Shown: in pieces, positions 24,666 through 33,445 of the stretch
How the letters are laid out: every line of letters starts with the position of its first letter
Numbering within the stretch: position 1 is the stretch's first letter
Assembly: GCA_028278325.1 (NCBI GenBank)
Contig: JANQEO010000278.1
Location: 1-64,000 of the forward strand
Source: Candidatus Binatia bacterium
Lineage (GTDB): Bacteria > Desulfobacterota > Binatia > UBA1149 > JAJCZL01
Length of the DNA stretch: 64,000 nucleotides
Reading direction: 5' to 3'
Position numbers and translations under genes: made by a program
The notes under the pieces: generated by a model
The model's database searches: none
Told to the model about the DNA's origin: nothing
The model's input: the letters and a program-made list of their open reading frames with translations, nothing else

Positions 24666-27295
24666 GTCGAGCCTCCTATCGCTTCGAAGCGCGACAGGCT
24701 CTGCATGAGCGTGTCGCGCTCCTGTTCCGCGGCCGCCATCCGTTCGCGGCTTCGGACTATGACATCCTCCGGCGCACGCTCTAGGAAGTCGGGGTTGTTG
24801 AGCTTCTTCTCGAGTTGGGTTCGCTCCTTGTCGACCTTGCCGAGTTCCTTGCGAAGCCGGTCGGCTTCGGCCCGTAAATCCACATGCTCTGCCACGGGGA
24901 CGCTCAACTCCGAGCCGGCGGCCACAGCGGTGGCGCATCCGGCCGGCGGCTGGGTGTCGTACGACACGGACCCGGCACGGGCCAGCCTGCGCATCAGCGG
25001 CTCATTGGCGCGCACAGCACCGGCACCGGCACCGGCCTTGAGGAAGACGTCCAATTCGACACGGGGGGCTATGCCCATTTCGGCGCGGATGTTGCGTACC
25101 GCGCGCACCGCCTCGATGAGATCTCCGATTTGCGTCTCGGCTTCCGCGTCCGACCACTCGGGGCGCAGTTCGGGGAAACGCGAGCACATGATCGTCGCGT
25201 CCTCGGCCCGGTTCACGGGTAAAGACTGCCAGAGTTCTTCGGTCACGAAGGGCACGACCGGATGGAGCAGACGCAGCAGGGACTCCAAGACGAAGAGAAG
25301 TACCTGCCTGGTCTCTTCGGCCTCCTCGCCTCCCTCGCTCAGTCCCACCTTCGAAATCTCGATGTACCAGTCGCAGTACTCGTGCCAGGTGAACTGCCGC
25401 AGGCGGGCCGCGGCCTCGTTGAACCGATACCCGTCAAGAGCCTGCCGCACACCGGCAACCGTGTCGGCCAGACGCGACAGAATCCATCGGTTGGTCACGG
25501 ATACGACATTCTCGGGAGCGGCACACTCTTGGGTACCGTCGGCAAGGTTCATCTGCACGAAACGTGAGGCGTTCCACAGCTTGTTGACGAAGTTTCTGTT
25601 GCCGGCGATGGCATCGGTGGAGAGCTTGATGTCCCGGCCCATACCGGCCATCGCCGTAAGGGTGAAGCGTAGAGCATCGGCGCCGTAGTCGTCGATCACG
25701 TGCAACGGATCAATGATGTTTCCTTTCGACTTCGACATCTTCTGGCCGTGCTCGTCACGAACCAATGCGTGGATGTAGATGTCGTGGAACGGAACGTCGT
25801 CCATGAACTTCAGGCCCATCATCATCATGCGTGCGACCCAGAAAAAGATGATGTCGAACCCGGTGATCAACAGGCTGGTCGGGTAGAATCTCGACAGGTC
25901 TTTTGTCTTCTCGGGCCAGCCCATGGTCGAGAAAGGCCACAACCCGGACGAGAACCACGTGTCGAGGACATCCTCGTCCTGCACCATCGCCGATCCGCAG
26001 CCCGTACAGGTTTCCACCGGCGTGCGGCTTACGACGGTCTCCTCACACTCCTGACAGTACCAAGCGGGGATTCGGTGGCCCCACCACAACTGCCGCGAGA
26101 TGCACCACGGACGGATGTTCTCGATCCACGTCCGGTAGGTCTTCTCCCAGTGAGCGGGGACGAACCTGGTTCGTCCGTCGTCGAGCGCGGTCAGAGTGCG
26201 CTTGGCCAGGCCCTCCACGTTCATGAACCACTGAAGAGAGAGCAGTGGTTCCACGACGTTATGACAGCGATAACAAGTGCCGACGGACAGGGCGTAATCT
26301 TCGGTGCGCTCCAGCGTGCCGTCGGAGGCGAACCGCTCGATGAGCGCGGTCCGGCATTCGGCCGTCGTCATTCCCGCGTACTCACCGGCTTCCTCCGACA
26401 TCGTGCCGTCCTCGTTCATCACCGACACCAGAGGCAAGCCGTGACGACGGCCTATCTCGAAATCGTTCGGGTCGTGGCCCGGCGTTATCTTGACGGCCCC
26501 AGAACCGAACTCGGCGTCGACGTATTCGTCCGCTATGAGCGGGATGATACGGCCGACGACCGGCAACACGACGTTCTTGCCGACGAGATCACGGTATCGG
26601 GCGTCTGAGGGGTTCACGGCCACAGCCGTATCGCCAAGCATCGTCTCCGGCCGTGTCGTCGCAACCGAAACATGTCCGCCGTCTTGTAGCGGATATCGGA
26701 AATGCCAGAGGTTGCCGGGACGGTCCTCGTGCTCGACCTCGATGTCGGACAGCGCCGTCCTGCAGCGCGGACACCAATTTATAAGGTAGCGGTCCCGCGA
26801 GATCAGCCCCTCTTCATACAGAGAGACGAAGACCTCGATAACGGCACGGGAAAGACCCTCGTCCATCGTGAAGCGTTCGCGGCTCCAGTCGCAGGAAACA
26901 CCGAGCCTGCGCAATTGCTTGACGATCTGGCCGCCGGAGTGCTCTTTCCACTGCCATGCTCGCTCTACGAAGGCTTCACGGCCGAGGTCGTGACGGTCGG
27001 TGCCCTCGTCGAGTAGCTGACGCTCGATGACGTTCTGGGTCGCGATGCCGGCGTGATCCATTCCGGGCAGCCACAAAGCGGCCTTGCCCAGCATGCGCTG
27101 GTAACGGCAGACGATGTCCTGAAGCGTATTGTTCAGGGCATGGCCCATATGCAGAGAGCCGGTAACGTTGGGCGGAGGTATGACCATCGAGAAGGTCTCC
27201 TCACCGTCCCGCGGCGCTGCGGGCGCGAACGCGCCCAGCTCGCACCAGCGTGCATACCACTTCTCTTCGAAGGCTTTGGGATCGTAACCGGCCAC
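24662..27295 (-). CDS. valS: Valyl-tRNA synthetase
   Basis: 877 aa class I synthetase. HIGH-type motif PPPNVTGSLHMGHAL near residue 45, KMSKS motif GQKMSKSKGNIIDP near residue 523, editing CP1 domain between them (GDTAVAVNPSDARY), and the typical C-terminal coiled coil (LRKELGKVDKERTQLEKKL). It charges tRNA-Val and edits Thr-tRNA-Val. GTG start at 27295 (MAGYDPKAFEEKWYARW). No clear Shine-Dalgarno precedes it, and a candidate extended -10 lies only about a dozen bases upstream. First gene of valS-nadC-birA-coaX-EF-G-like. Confidence 0.96.
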   Translation of the reverse strand: MAGYDPKAFEEKWYARWCELGAFAPAAPRDGEETFSMVIPPPNVTGSLHMGHALNNTLQDIVCRYQRMLGKAALWLPGMDHAGIATQNVIERQLLDEGTDRHDLGREAFVERAWQWKEHSGGQIVKQLRRLGVSCDWSRERFTMDEGLSRAVIEVFVSLYEEGLISRDRYLINWCPRCRTALSDIEVEHEDRPGNLWHFRYPLQDGGHVSVATTRPETMLGDTAVAVNPSDARYRDLVGKNVVLPVVGRIIPLIADEYVDAEFGSGAVKITPGHDPNDFEIGRRHGLPLVSVMNEDGTMSEEAGEYAGMTTAECRTALIERFASDGTLERTEDYALSVGTCYRCHNVVEPLLSLQWFMNVEGLAKRTLTALDDGRTRFVPAHWEKTYRTWIENIRPWCISRQLWWGHRIPAWYCQECEETVVSRTPVETCTGCGSAMVQDEDVLDTWFSSGLWPFSTMGWPEKTKDLSRFYPTSLLITGFDIIFFWVARMMMMGLKFMDDVPFHDIYIHALVRDEHGQKMSKSKGNIIDPLHVIDDYGADALRFTLTAMAGMGRDIKLSTDAIAGNRNFVNKLWNASRFVQMNLADGTQECAAPENVVSVTNRWILSRLADTVAGVRQALDGYRFNEAAARLRQFTWHEYCDWYIEISKVGLSEGGEEAEETRQVLLFVLESLLRLLHPVVPFVTEELWQSLPVNRAEDATIMCSRFPELRPEWSDAEAETQIGDLIEAVRAVRNIRAEMGIAPRVELDVFLKAGAGAGAVRANEPLMRRLARAGSVSYDTQPPAGCATAVAAGSELSVPVAEHVDLRAEADRLRKELGKVDKERTQLEKKLNNPDFLERAPEDVIVRSRERMAAAEQERDTLMQSLSRFEAIGGST

Positions 27296-27306
27296 GGCAG
27301 CCGCCG

Positions 27307-27315
27307 ACTATAACA
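27307..27315 (-). promoter_or_regulatory. Candidate extended -10 element for valS
   Basis: The minus strand reads TGTTATAGT, a TGn plus TATAGT extended -10. Initiation would be near 27300, only about five bases before the valS GTG, implying an almost leaderless mRNA, consistent with the missing ribosome site. No good -35 was recognised. Confidence 0.3.
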
Positions 27316-27432
27316 CGCCAAATGTCCGTGGGAAGCAGGCCCGGCGCCGCCGGCACGGTGACTTGAGATGCACGCGGGCGATTTGTAGAGTCAGGAAACA
27401 ATCGACCGGGGACACCCCGACAGGAGCATCAA

Positions 27433-27909
27433 GTGAGCGACAGACCCTTCAAGGTACTCGGAGTACAGCAAATCGCGATCGGCGGATTAGACAAGACCAA
27501 GCTGCGCAAGCTTTGGGTAGACACGCTGGGCTTGACGGTGACCGGCACCTTCAAGAGCGAGAACGAAAACGTCGACGAGGACATCGCGGAGGCCGGGGCC
27601 GGGCCGTTCAAGGTCGAGGTCGACCTGATGCAGCCCATCGATCCCGACAAGCGGCCGAAAGTTCAGGATCCCGCGCTGAACCACGTCGGACTCTGGATAG
27701 ACGATCTCGACGCGGCGGTAAGCTGGCTTACCGACAACGGCGTGCGCTTCACGCCCGGCGGCATCCGCAAGGGTGCAGCGGGCTACAACGTCTGCTTCGT
27801 ACACCCCAAGGGCAACGAAGACGCGCCGATCGGCGGTGAGGGCGTGCTCATCGAGCTGGTGCAGGCTCCGCCCGAGGTCATCGAGGCTGCCAAGCAGTTC
27901 GGCGGCTGA
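27433..27909 (+). CDS. VOC-superfamily (glyoxalase I-like) protein
   Basis: 158 aa with two beta-alpha-beta-beta-beta modules. Residues in the usual metal-ligand positions are Gln in [11 protein letters not shown], Glu in [11 protein letters not shown], His in [12 protein letters not shown] and Glu in VLIELVQAP; a Q-E-H-E set is known from animal-type glyoxalase I. It could be a lactoylglutathione lyase or a related epimerase or dioxygenase; substrate is unknown. GTG start at 27433 with AGGAG six bases upstream. It is divergent from valS (137-base gap) and convergent with the flavin reductase, whose stop is three bases away. Confidence 0.8.
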   Translation: MSDRPFKVLGVQQIAIGGLDKTKLRKLWVDTLGLTVTGTFKSENENVDEDIAEAGAGPFKVEVDLMQPIDPDKRPKVQDPALNHVGLWIDDLDAAVSWLTDNGVRFTPGGIRKGAAGYNVCFVHPKGNEDAPIGGEGVLIELVQAPPEVIEAAKQFGG

Positions 27910-27912
27910 TCG

Positions 27913-28452
27913 CTATTCGGGCGCGATGCGCCTGTAAGCGCCGCGAAAATACAGCAGGGGGAGCTCTCGAGAGAGCAACTCGCCCTCCAGTACCTCGCCT
28001 AGGAAGATGCTGTGGTCGCCGCCTTCGAGCCGGTCCGATATACGGCATTCCAGGCAAGCAATGGACTCCGACAACAAGGGAGTGCCGTGCTTGCCCATGC
28101 GATAATCGTAACCACCGAGACGGTCATGCTCGGGTTCCGAGCTGCGTGCGAAGGCGTTGGAAAGCTCCTGTTGGGCATCCGAGAGGATACTGACGCCGAA
28201 GTGTGACGCTGCCTCCAACTGCTTGTGCGCCGTCGCGTTACGATCGACGCAGACTAGAAGCAGCATGGGATCGAGAGATACCGACGTCAGAGAGTTCGCC
28301 GTAAAGCCGTGCAGGCGGTCTTGATGACAGGTAGTCACTACACTGACACCGGTAGCGAATGCCCCGATGACGTCCCTGTATTGCCTGGCATCGATGCTCA
28401 ACTCGCCTAACCCCCGGAGTATTGACGACAGCGGCCGGATCGGCAGCCGCAT
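27913..28452 (-). CDS. Flavin reductase-like (split-barrel FMN-binding) protein
   Basis: 179 aa from ATG 28452. The core RQYRDVIGAFATGVSVVTT, GFTANSLTSVSLDPMLLLVCV and FGVSILSDAQQELSNAFA are hallmarks of the flavin reductase domain found in flavin:NADH reductases and reductase components of two-component monooxygenases. No monooxygenase is adjacent, so a partner is not shown. The start is uncertain: TTG at 28401 would give 162 aa beginning MSIDARQYRDV, which looks more family-like but lacks a good ribosome site. The gene lies just after tRNA-Leu on the same strand. Confidence 0.8.
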   Translation of the reverse strand: MRLPIRPLSSILRGLGELSIDARQYRDVIGAFATGVSVVTTCHQDRLHGFTANSLTSVSLDPMLLLVCVDRNATAHKQLEAASHFGVSILSDAQQELSNAFARSSEPEHDRLGGYDYRMGKHGTPLLSESIACLECRISDRLEGGDHSIFLGEVLEGELLSRELPLLYFRGAYRRIAPE

Positions 28453-28462
28453 CTTCGATCTA

Positions 28463-28549
<87 letters not shown>

Positions 28550-28552
28550 TAT

Positions 28553-29329
28553 TCAGGAAGACCGGGATTCTAACGGATCGTAACCGGCCCGCAAACCCGC
28601 TGAGGCTCGACCGGCGGCGCACTCGAGGATTTGACTGCGTAGCGCAATCACCTCGACGCAAGTCCTCCACACGACCCGCGGCAACAGCCCCGTGGCTTTA
28701 CCGGTATCCCGCGACCTGTGCTCTATCCCGACCTCGATAGTGCTTGCACCGGCCATTCGAGCCCTGGTCAACAGCTCGGCACTGATCAAAGCTCCTCGAG
28801 ACAAGAACTCCATGCCGTCGAGCACGCTTCGGTCGATGAGCTTGAAACCGCAATTGACGTCCCGGAAACGGCCGCCGAAGAGCAGCCGGACGAGGACGCG
28901 GCAGTAGAGCCAACCTGCGATCCTACGCATCACCGGGTCTTTCCTCGGGTTTCGATAACCGAGGATGATGTCGGCCTCTTCCCGCCGCCGCCACAGTGCT
29001 TCGAGCTGGCCAATGTGGAACTGCCCGTCGCTGTCGCTCAACAGGACCCGGTTTCCCCTTGCCGCCTCGAGCCCCGTGCGTAACGCAGCGCCGTAGCCGA
29101 GGTTGCGCCGGTGGGTCGAGACACGCACCCGGCTGTCTCTGGAGCTGATCGACCGTAGGACCGTGGCGGTGTCGTCGACGCTACCGTCATCCACCACGTT
29201 GACCTCGAAGCGGATGCCGGCGTTGTCGAGGTACTCGGTCGTTTCCGAAATAACCCGCTCGATCGTTCGCGCCTCGTTGAAGGCAGGAAAGACTACCGAG
29301 AGCTCCGGATAGGGCTCCAGCGTTGTCAT
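28553..29329 (-). CDS. Glycosyltransferase family 2
   Basis: 258 aa from the ATG at 29329 (MTTLEPYPELSVVFPAFNEA); a TTG at 29350 is an alternative. GT-A fold: SVVFPAFNEARTIERV, VVDDGSVDDT, and SDSDGQFHIGQLEAL with the DXD-type acidic residues. DVNCGFKLIDR is typical of dolichol- or polyprenyl-phosphate sugar transferases. No clear multi-pass membrane region is present, in contrast to the GT2 at 10136. The product is unknown. Its stop is three bases from the mature 5' end of tRNA-Leu. Confidence 0.82.
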   Translation of the reverse strand: MTTLEPYPELSVVFPAFNEARTIERVISETTEYLDNAGIRFEVNVVDDGSVDDTATVLRSISSRDSRVRVSTHRRNLGYGAALRTGLEAARGNRVLLSDSDGQFHIGQLEALWRRREEADIILGYRNPRKDPVMRRIAGWLYCRVLVRLLFGGRFRDVNCGFKLIDRSVLDGMEFLSRGALISAELLTRARMAGASTIEVGIEHRSRDTGKATGLLPRVVWRTCVEVIALRSQILECAAGRASAGLRAGYDPLESRSS

Positions 29330-29371
29330 CCGGTTATCAAGCCCATACAATCGTTAAGCCGTGCAGCAGTT

Positions 29372-29986
29372 ATGACCCGGCGATCTCGAACCACTTCACC
29401 GAAGCCACCACCGGTGGCCTCGATCTGGACAGCACTCGTGCTTCTCGGGTTCCTGGTCTGCTCGTTCGGTATCCTCACCCTCATCCTGAGCCACAACCAC
29501 TCGTTGACGGACAGGATCCTCTCACACATCCCCGTGCCCGGGCCGAAGACAAGTCTCGCTGCAGATCCCGGATTGGTCAAGCAGATGCGAATGGAAACCG
29601 TGAAAGCGCATCTCACCTACCTGTCCGATCGCGAACCGACCATGGTCGTGACGGCATCCGTGACCAACGACGCGCTCCTGCCCGTGGCCAACCTGGTATC
29701 CGAGGCCACAGGATTCGTCGATGGGAAGGCGGTCGCGAGCCGCTCCGGACGCTGCGGGCGCGTGGTATCCACCAGGCTGCTCGGCCGCATGCGCTCTGAA
29801 GAGCTCAACGTGCTGCAAAACATCGGACCACCGGCTCATGTGTCGACCCCTCCCGGGGAAGAACTGACCTGCCAAGTTATGCTGACGGGATCCAGGGCGG
29901 AAGAATTCGATAGGGTCGAGTTCAGGATTGTTTCGGTGGAGCCTCTTCGGAACCACCATCATCCTCGCTTTGCGTCTTGGGAGTAA
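29372..29986 (+). CDS. DUF3426-like single-pass membrane protein
   Basis: 204 aa. Basic, Pro-rich N-terminus, one hydrophobic helix at about residues 17-40 ([20 protein letters not shown]), then an extracytoplasmic beta-rich domain. The segments [20 protein letters not shown] and [25 protein letters not shown] resemble the DUF3426 fold seen in zinc-ribbon-anchored proteins of many Gram-negatives, but the zinc-ribbon is missing. Function unknown. The last 65 bases overlap the 3' end of tatA on the other strand. Divergent from the glycosyltransferase upstream. Confidence 0.65.
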   Translation: MTRRSRTTSPKPPPVASIWTALVLLGFLVCSFGILTLILSHNHSLTDRILSHIPVPGPKTSLAADPGLVKQMRMETVKAHLTYLSDREPTMVVTASVTNDALLPVANLVSEATGFVDGKAVASRSGRCGRVVSTRLLGRMRSEELNVLQNIGPPAHVSTPPGEELTCQVMLTGSRAEEFDRVEFRIVSVEPLRNHHHPRFASWE

Positions 29987-30137
29987 CGTCGATCTCGTCC
30001 GGAGCCTTGGTGGCACGGCGAAAGTTCTTGATGCCTTTCCCCAGCCCCTCACCGATCTCCGGGAGCTTGCCTGCCCCGAACATGATCAGGATGATCACCA
30101 GGATGATGAGAAGCTCGGGAATTCCTAGACCGAACAT
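29922..30137 (-). CDS. tatA: Twin-arginine translocase subunit TatA/TatE
   Basis: 71 aa. One membrane helix ([31 protein letters not shown]) followed by the amphipathic helix and an acidic, variable tail, the standard TatA architecture; the [10 protein letters not shown] hinge is intact. It forms the pore of the Tat export system for folded proteins. No tatB or tatC is adjacent. ATG at 30137. The C-terminal tail overlaps the convergent DUF3426-like gene by 65 bases. Confidence 0.93.
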   Translation of the reverse strand: MFGLGIPELLIILVIILIMFGAGKLPEIGEGLGKGIKNFRRATKAPDEIDVTPKTQSEDDGGSEEAPPKQS

Positions 30138-30208
30138 CTGAACCTCACTTAATCATCATAGTCCGCAACGTCGGCTCCTGCCAACCGCCGGGCGCTGCCA
30201 GCCGGACC

Positions 30209-31663
30209 TCAGTCGTCCTCTTCGCCGGCCCCCCAGGTCAGCACGGGATGGCGGGCCGCCCGCGTCTCGTCGAGCCGCGAGACCACCGTCTCGTGGGGGG
30301 CATGCCGGACATGATCGGGAGTCCGCGATGCCTCCTCGGCGATGGCAAGCATAGCATCGGCGAAGGCGTCGAGGGTCTCGAGCGTTTCGGTCTCCGTGGG
30401 CTCGATCATGAGAGCGCCCGACACGACCAACGGGAAATAGATGGTCGGAGCGTGAAAACCGAAATCCAATAGCCGCTTGGCGATGTCGAGAGTCTTCACC
30501 CCATGAGCGTTCTGACGCTTGTCGCTGAAAACGACCTCGTGCATCGAGGGCGCTTCATAGGGTAGATCGTAGGCACCCTCCAGCCTCTTACGCAGATAGT
30601 TGGAGGCCAGAACCGCCGTCGCGGTAGTCTCGCGCAGGCCGTCGCCCCCGCAGGCCAGCATGTAGCTATAGGCGCGCACGAGGATGCCGAAGTTCCCATG
30701 GAAGGACCGTATGCGTCCGATCGACTTGGGCCTTTCGAACTCCCAGCCGAACACCCCTTCGCGTTCCGTCACGCGAGGTAGCGGCAGATAGGGCTCCAGG
30801 TCCGCTCTCACGGCCACCGGGCCGGCTCCGGGGCCGCCGCCCCCGTGAGGGGTCGAAAACGTCTTGTGGAGGTTGAACTGCAGGACGTCGGCGCCCATGT
30901 GTCCCGGCTTCGCAACGCCCATGAGCGCGTTCATGTTGGCGCCGTCCATATATAGGAGAGCACCGGCCTCGTGAACGGCGTCAGCGATCTCGAGGATCTC
31001 GGTCTCGAACAGCCCCAGGGTGCTGGGGTTGGTGATCATCAGCGCGGCGACTTCATCATCGAGTAGTTCCCGTATCGACGCGGCGCTGACCAGGCCGTCC
31101 GGTCCGATAGGCACCGCGACGGACTCGTATCCGCACAGCGCAGCGCTGGCGGGGTTGGTCCCATGGGCACTGGCGGGGATGAGCACCTTGCTCTTGCTCG
31201 CGCCGTTGTCTTCGTGCCACGCGCGGATGATCTTCATACCGGCAAGCTCACCCTGAGCTCCCGCGGCCGGCTGCAGGGTAACCGCCTCGAGGCCGCTGAT
31301 CTCGGCCAGCCAACGCTCGAGCTCGACGATGAGCTTCAGCGCCCCCTGGACGGTCTCCTCGGGAGCGTAAGGATGTATCTGAGAGAACCCCTTCAGCCCC
31401 GCGGCCGCTTCGTTGGCAACGGGGTTGTACTTCATGGTGCAAGAGCCGAGGGGATAGAAATTGGTTGCAGCCGAGAAGTTGAGGCTCGACAAGCGCAGAT
31501 AGTGACGTAGCACGTCGGGCTCATTGACCTCGGGAAAGCCGGGGAGGTCCTCACGCAGCAGACTCTCATCTATCGGCAACGGATCGCTGGAGTTCTCGAC
31601 ATCGATGCCGACACGCCCGGGGCTGCCCTTCTCGAAGATTAAAGGTTCGGCCTTGGCGCTCAT
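30209..31663 (-). CDS. gcvPB: Glycine dehydrogenase (decarboxylating) subunit 2
   Basis: 484 aa from ATG 31663, which overlaps the gcvPA stop as ATGA. It has the PLP-binding lysine in QFNLHKTFSTPHGGGGPG near residue 267, and the PLGSCTMKYNP motif. With GcvPA it forms the alpha2-beta2 P-protein that decarboxylates glycine and loads the aminomethyl group on GcvH-lipoyl. The split-subunit form is typical of deltaproteobacteria, Firmicutes and archaea rather than the fused GcvP of E. coli. Confidence 0.96.
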   Translation of the reverse strand: MSAKAEPLIFEKGSPGRVGIDVENSSDPLPIDESLLREDLPGFPEVNEPDVLRHYLRLSSLNFSAATNFYPLGSCTMKYNPVANEAAAGLKGFSQIHPYAPEETVQGALKLIVELERWLAEISGLEAVTLQPAAGAQGELAGMKIIRAWHEDNGASKSKVLIPASAHGTNPASAALCGYESVAVPIGPDGLVSAASIRELLDDEVAALMITNPSTLGLFETEILEIADAVHEAGALLYMDGANMNALMGVAKPGHMGADVLQFNLHKTFSTPHGGGGPGAGPVAVRADLEPYLPLPRVTEREGVFGWEFERPKSIGRIRSFHGNFGILVRAYSYMLACGGDGLRETTATAVLASNYLRKRLEGAYDLPYEAPSMHEVVFSDKRQNAHGVKTLDIAKRLLDFGFHAPTIYFPLVVSGALMIEPTETETLETLDAFADAMLAIAEEASRTPDHVRHAPHETVVSRLDETRAARHPVLTWGAGEEDD

Positions 31664-33015
31664 GCGGCTTCCCGTTGCCTGGCGGTCTCGACCAGAGTGT
31701 CGACATCGGCAGGCGAGTTGACTTCCGTTACGGTGACAAGAACACAATCGTCGGCCCCGCTGAGACCGGAACCGAAGCGGTTCAAGCGCACGCCCGGGAT
31801 AACGCCCTCGCGCATGGCCGATGCGAACCACGCGTCGGCGTCCTTCACCCGTACGACGAACTCATTGAAGAACGGAGCATCGTAGACACGCTCCACGCCA
31901 TCTGCGCCCGTGAGCCTTTCGCATGCATCATAGGCAGCCTTGGCGTTGGCTTCGGCCAGAGCACGAAGTCCACGCCGCCCTGCAAGGCCGAGGAACACGG
32001 TGGCGCCGAGAGCCGCCAATCCCTGATTCGTGCATATATTGGAGGTGGCCTTGTCGCGCCGTATGTGTTGCTCGCGGGTGGCGAGGGTAAGCACATACCC
32101 GCGTCTGCCTTCTCCATCGGTGGTCTGACCGACGAGCCGCCCCGGCATCTGGCGCACGAAACGGCGGCGGGTAGCGAACAGCCCCAAACCGGGACCCCCG
32201 TAGGATCTCGGCAGGCCCAAACTCTGCCCTTCCGCGACCGCCACATCCGCGCCGCAGTCGCCGGGCGAACGCAGCAGCGCCAACGCCAACGCCTCGGCCG
32301 TTACGCTGACGGTCACTGCACCATGGCGGCGCGCCAGGCGTGCCGCGTTGCCCACATCGTCGATGACGCCGAAGAAGTTCGGATAACCGATGCACACCGC
32401 GGCCACATCGTCGCCGAGAAGCTTCTCGAGAGCCGCCAAGTCGGTGCGGCCGTCGGCGCTCAGCGGAACTTCCTCGACCAACCCGTCCTTGTATCCGTCC
32501 AGATACGTCTCGAGGACTTCCCTGTACTCCGGGTGAACGCCGGCCGATACGAGGATACGCCGTCTGCCGCGCTGGGCCCGCAAAGCCATCAGTCCCGCCT
32601 CGGCCAGGGCGGATGCGCCGTCATAGAGACTGGCGTTGGCGACATCCAGGCCGGTCAGTATGGACACGTAGGTTTGGAACTCGAAGCCCGCCTGCAGTGT
32701 CCCCTGGCTGACTTCGGGCTGGTAGGGCGTGTATGCGGTGGCGAACTCGGGCCGGCGCATCAGGGCACCGACTACGGCGGGAACGAAGTGAGCGTAGCAG
32801 CCCGCTCCCTGGAAACTCCTCAGCCCTGCGTTGAGCCCGGCCATAGCCTCCATCGTCGCAAGGACTTCCTGCTCGCCCAGACCGTCGGGCAGGTTGAGCC
32901 CGGCTTTGTCTCTTAGTGTATCGGGGACATGCTCGAACAGGACATCGAGAGAATCGACTCCTACGGTCTCGAGCATCCGTGAGATGTCGGACGCACTATG
33001 AGGTATGAACCGCAT
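31660..33015 (-). CDS. gcvPA: Glycine dehydrogenase (decarboxylating) subunit 1
   Basis: 451 aa, N-terminal P-protein subunit. It starts MRFIPHSASDISRMLETVGV and contains the family motifs RSFQGAGCYAHFVPAVVGAL, PYQPEVSQGTLQAGFEFQT and GPGLGLFATRRRFVRQMPGRLVG. The PLP lysine is in the partner subunit. ATG at 33015, eight bases after the gcvH stop. Part of folD-gcvT-gcvH-gcvPA-gcvPB. I looked for a glycine riboswitch upstream of gcvT and found no room for one, as gcvT overlaps folD. Confidence 0.96.
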   Translation of the reverse strand: MRFIPHSASDISRMLETVGVDSLDVLFEHVPDTLRDKAGLNLPDGLGEQEVLATMEAMAGLNAGLRSFQGAGCYAHFVPAVVGALMRRPEFATAYTPYQPEVSQGTLQAGFEFQTYVSILTGLDVANASLYDGASALAEAGLMALRAQRGRRRILVSAGVHPEYREVLETYLDGYKDGLVEEVPLSADGRTDLAALEKLLGDDVAAVCIGYPNFFGVIDDVGNAARLARRHGAVTVSVTAEALALALLRSPGDCGADVAVAEGQSLGLPRSYGGPGLGLFATRRRFVRQMPGRLVGQTTDGEGRRGYVLTLATREQHIRRDKATSNICTNQGLAALGATVFLGLAGRRGLRALAEANAKAAYDACERLTGADGVERVYDAPFFNEFVVRVKDADAWFASAMREGVIPGVRLNRFGSGLSGADDCVLVTVTEVNSPADVDTLVETARQREAA

Positions 33016-33023
33016 CGCGCCCG

Positions 33024-33416
33024 CTAACTGATCTCGTCGATGAGCTCCTGGTACTCCTGGGCCGACATAAGGTCATCGGCCGAGTCATCGTCCGCCGGCT
33101 CCATGCGCACCATCCACCCGTCACCATAACAGTCTTCGTTGATAATCTCCGGGCTTCCCGGAAGCTCATCGTTGATCTCCACGACCTTGCCGCTGATCGG
33201 AGCGTATATATCCGATACTGCCTTGACCGACTCGACCGTGGCGAAAGGGTCGTCCTTGTTGACGACATCATCGCTTATCGGCGGAAGCTCGATGAAAACG
33301 ATGTCCCCGAGTTCGTCCTGAGCGTAGTCGGTAATGCCGACAACGACGGACCCGTCATCCTCTTCTCTCACCCACTCGTGCTTGCTCGTGTATCGAAGGT
33401 TGTCTGGAAACTCCAT
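33024..33416 (-). CDS. gcvH: Glycine cleavage system H protein
   Basis: 130 aa lipoyl-carrier protein. The lipoylated lysine is Lys65 in FATVESVKAVSDIYAP; the family N-terminus MEFPDNLRYTSKHEWV is complete. The acidic C-terminal tail is normal. It shuttles the aminomethyl group from the P-protein to GcvT. ATG at 33416 (30 bases after gcvT). The lipoylation genes and L-protein are not in this window. Confidence 0.97.
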   Translation of the reverse strand: MEFPDNLRYTSKHEWVREEDDGSVVVGITDYAQDELGDIVFIELPPISDDVVNKDDPFATVESVKAVSDIYAPISGKVVEINDELPGSPEIINEDCYGDGWMVRMEPADDDSADDLMSAQEYQELIDEIS

Positions 33417-33445
33417 GATCTGACCTCCAACCGCCTCCCTATCGG

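Noticed and set aside
24156..25688. Long plus-strand open frame (510 codons) inside the nadC-valS region
   Set aside because: It is antisense to two well-supported genes, with Arg/Ser-rich composition and no family resemblance. High GC content makes such frames common.
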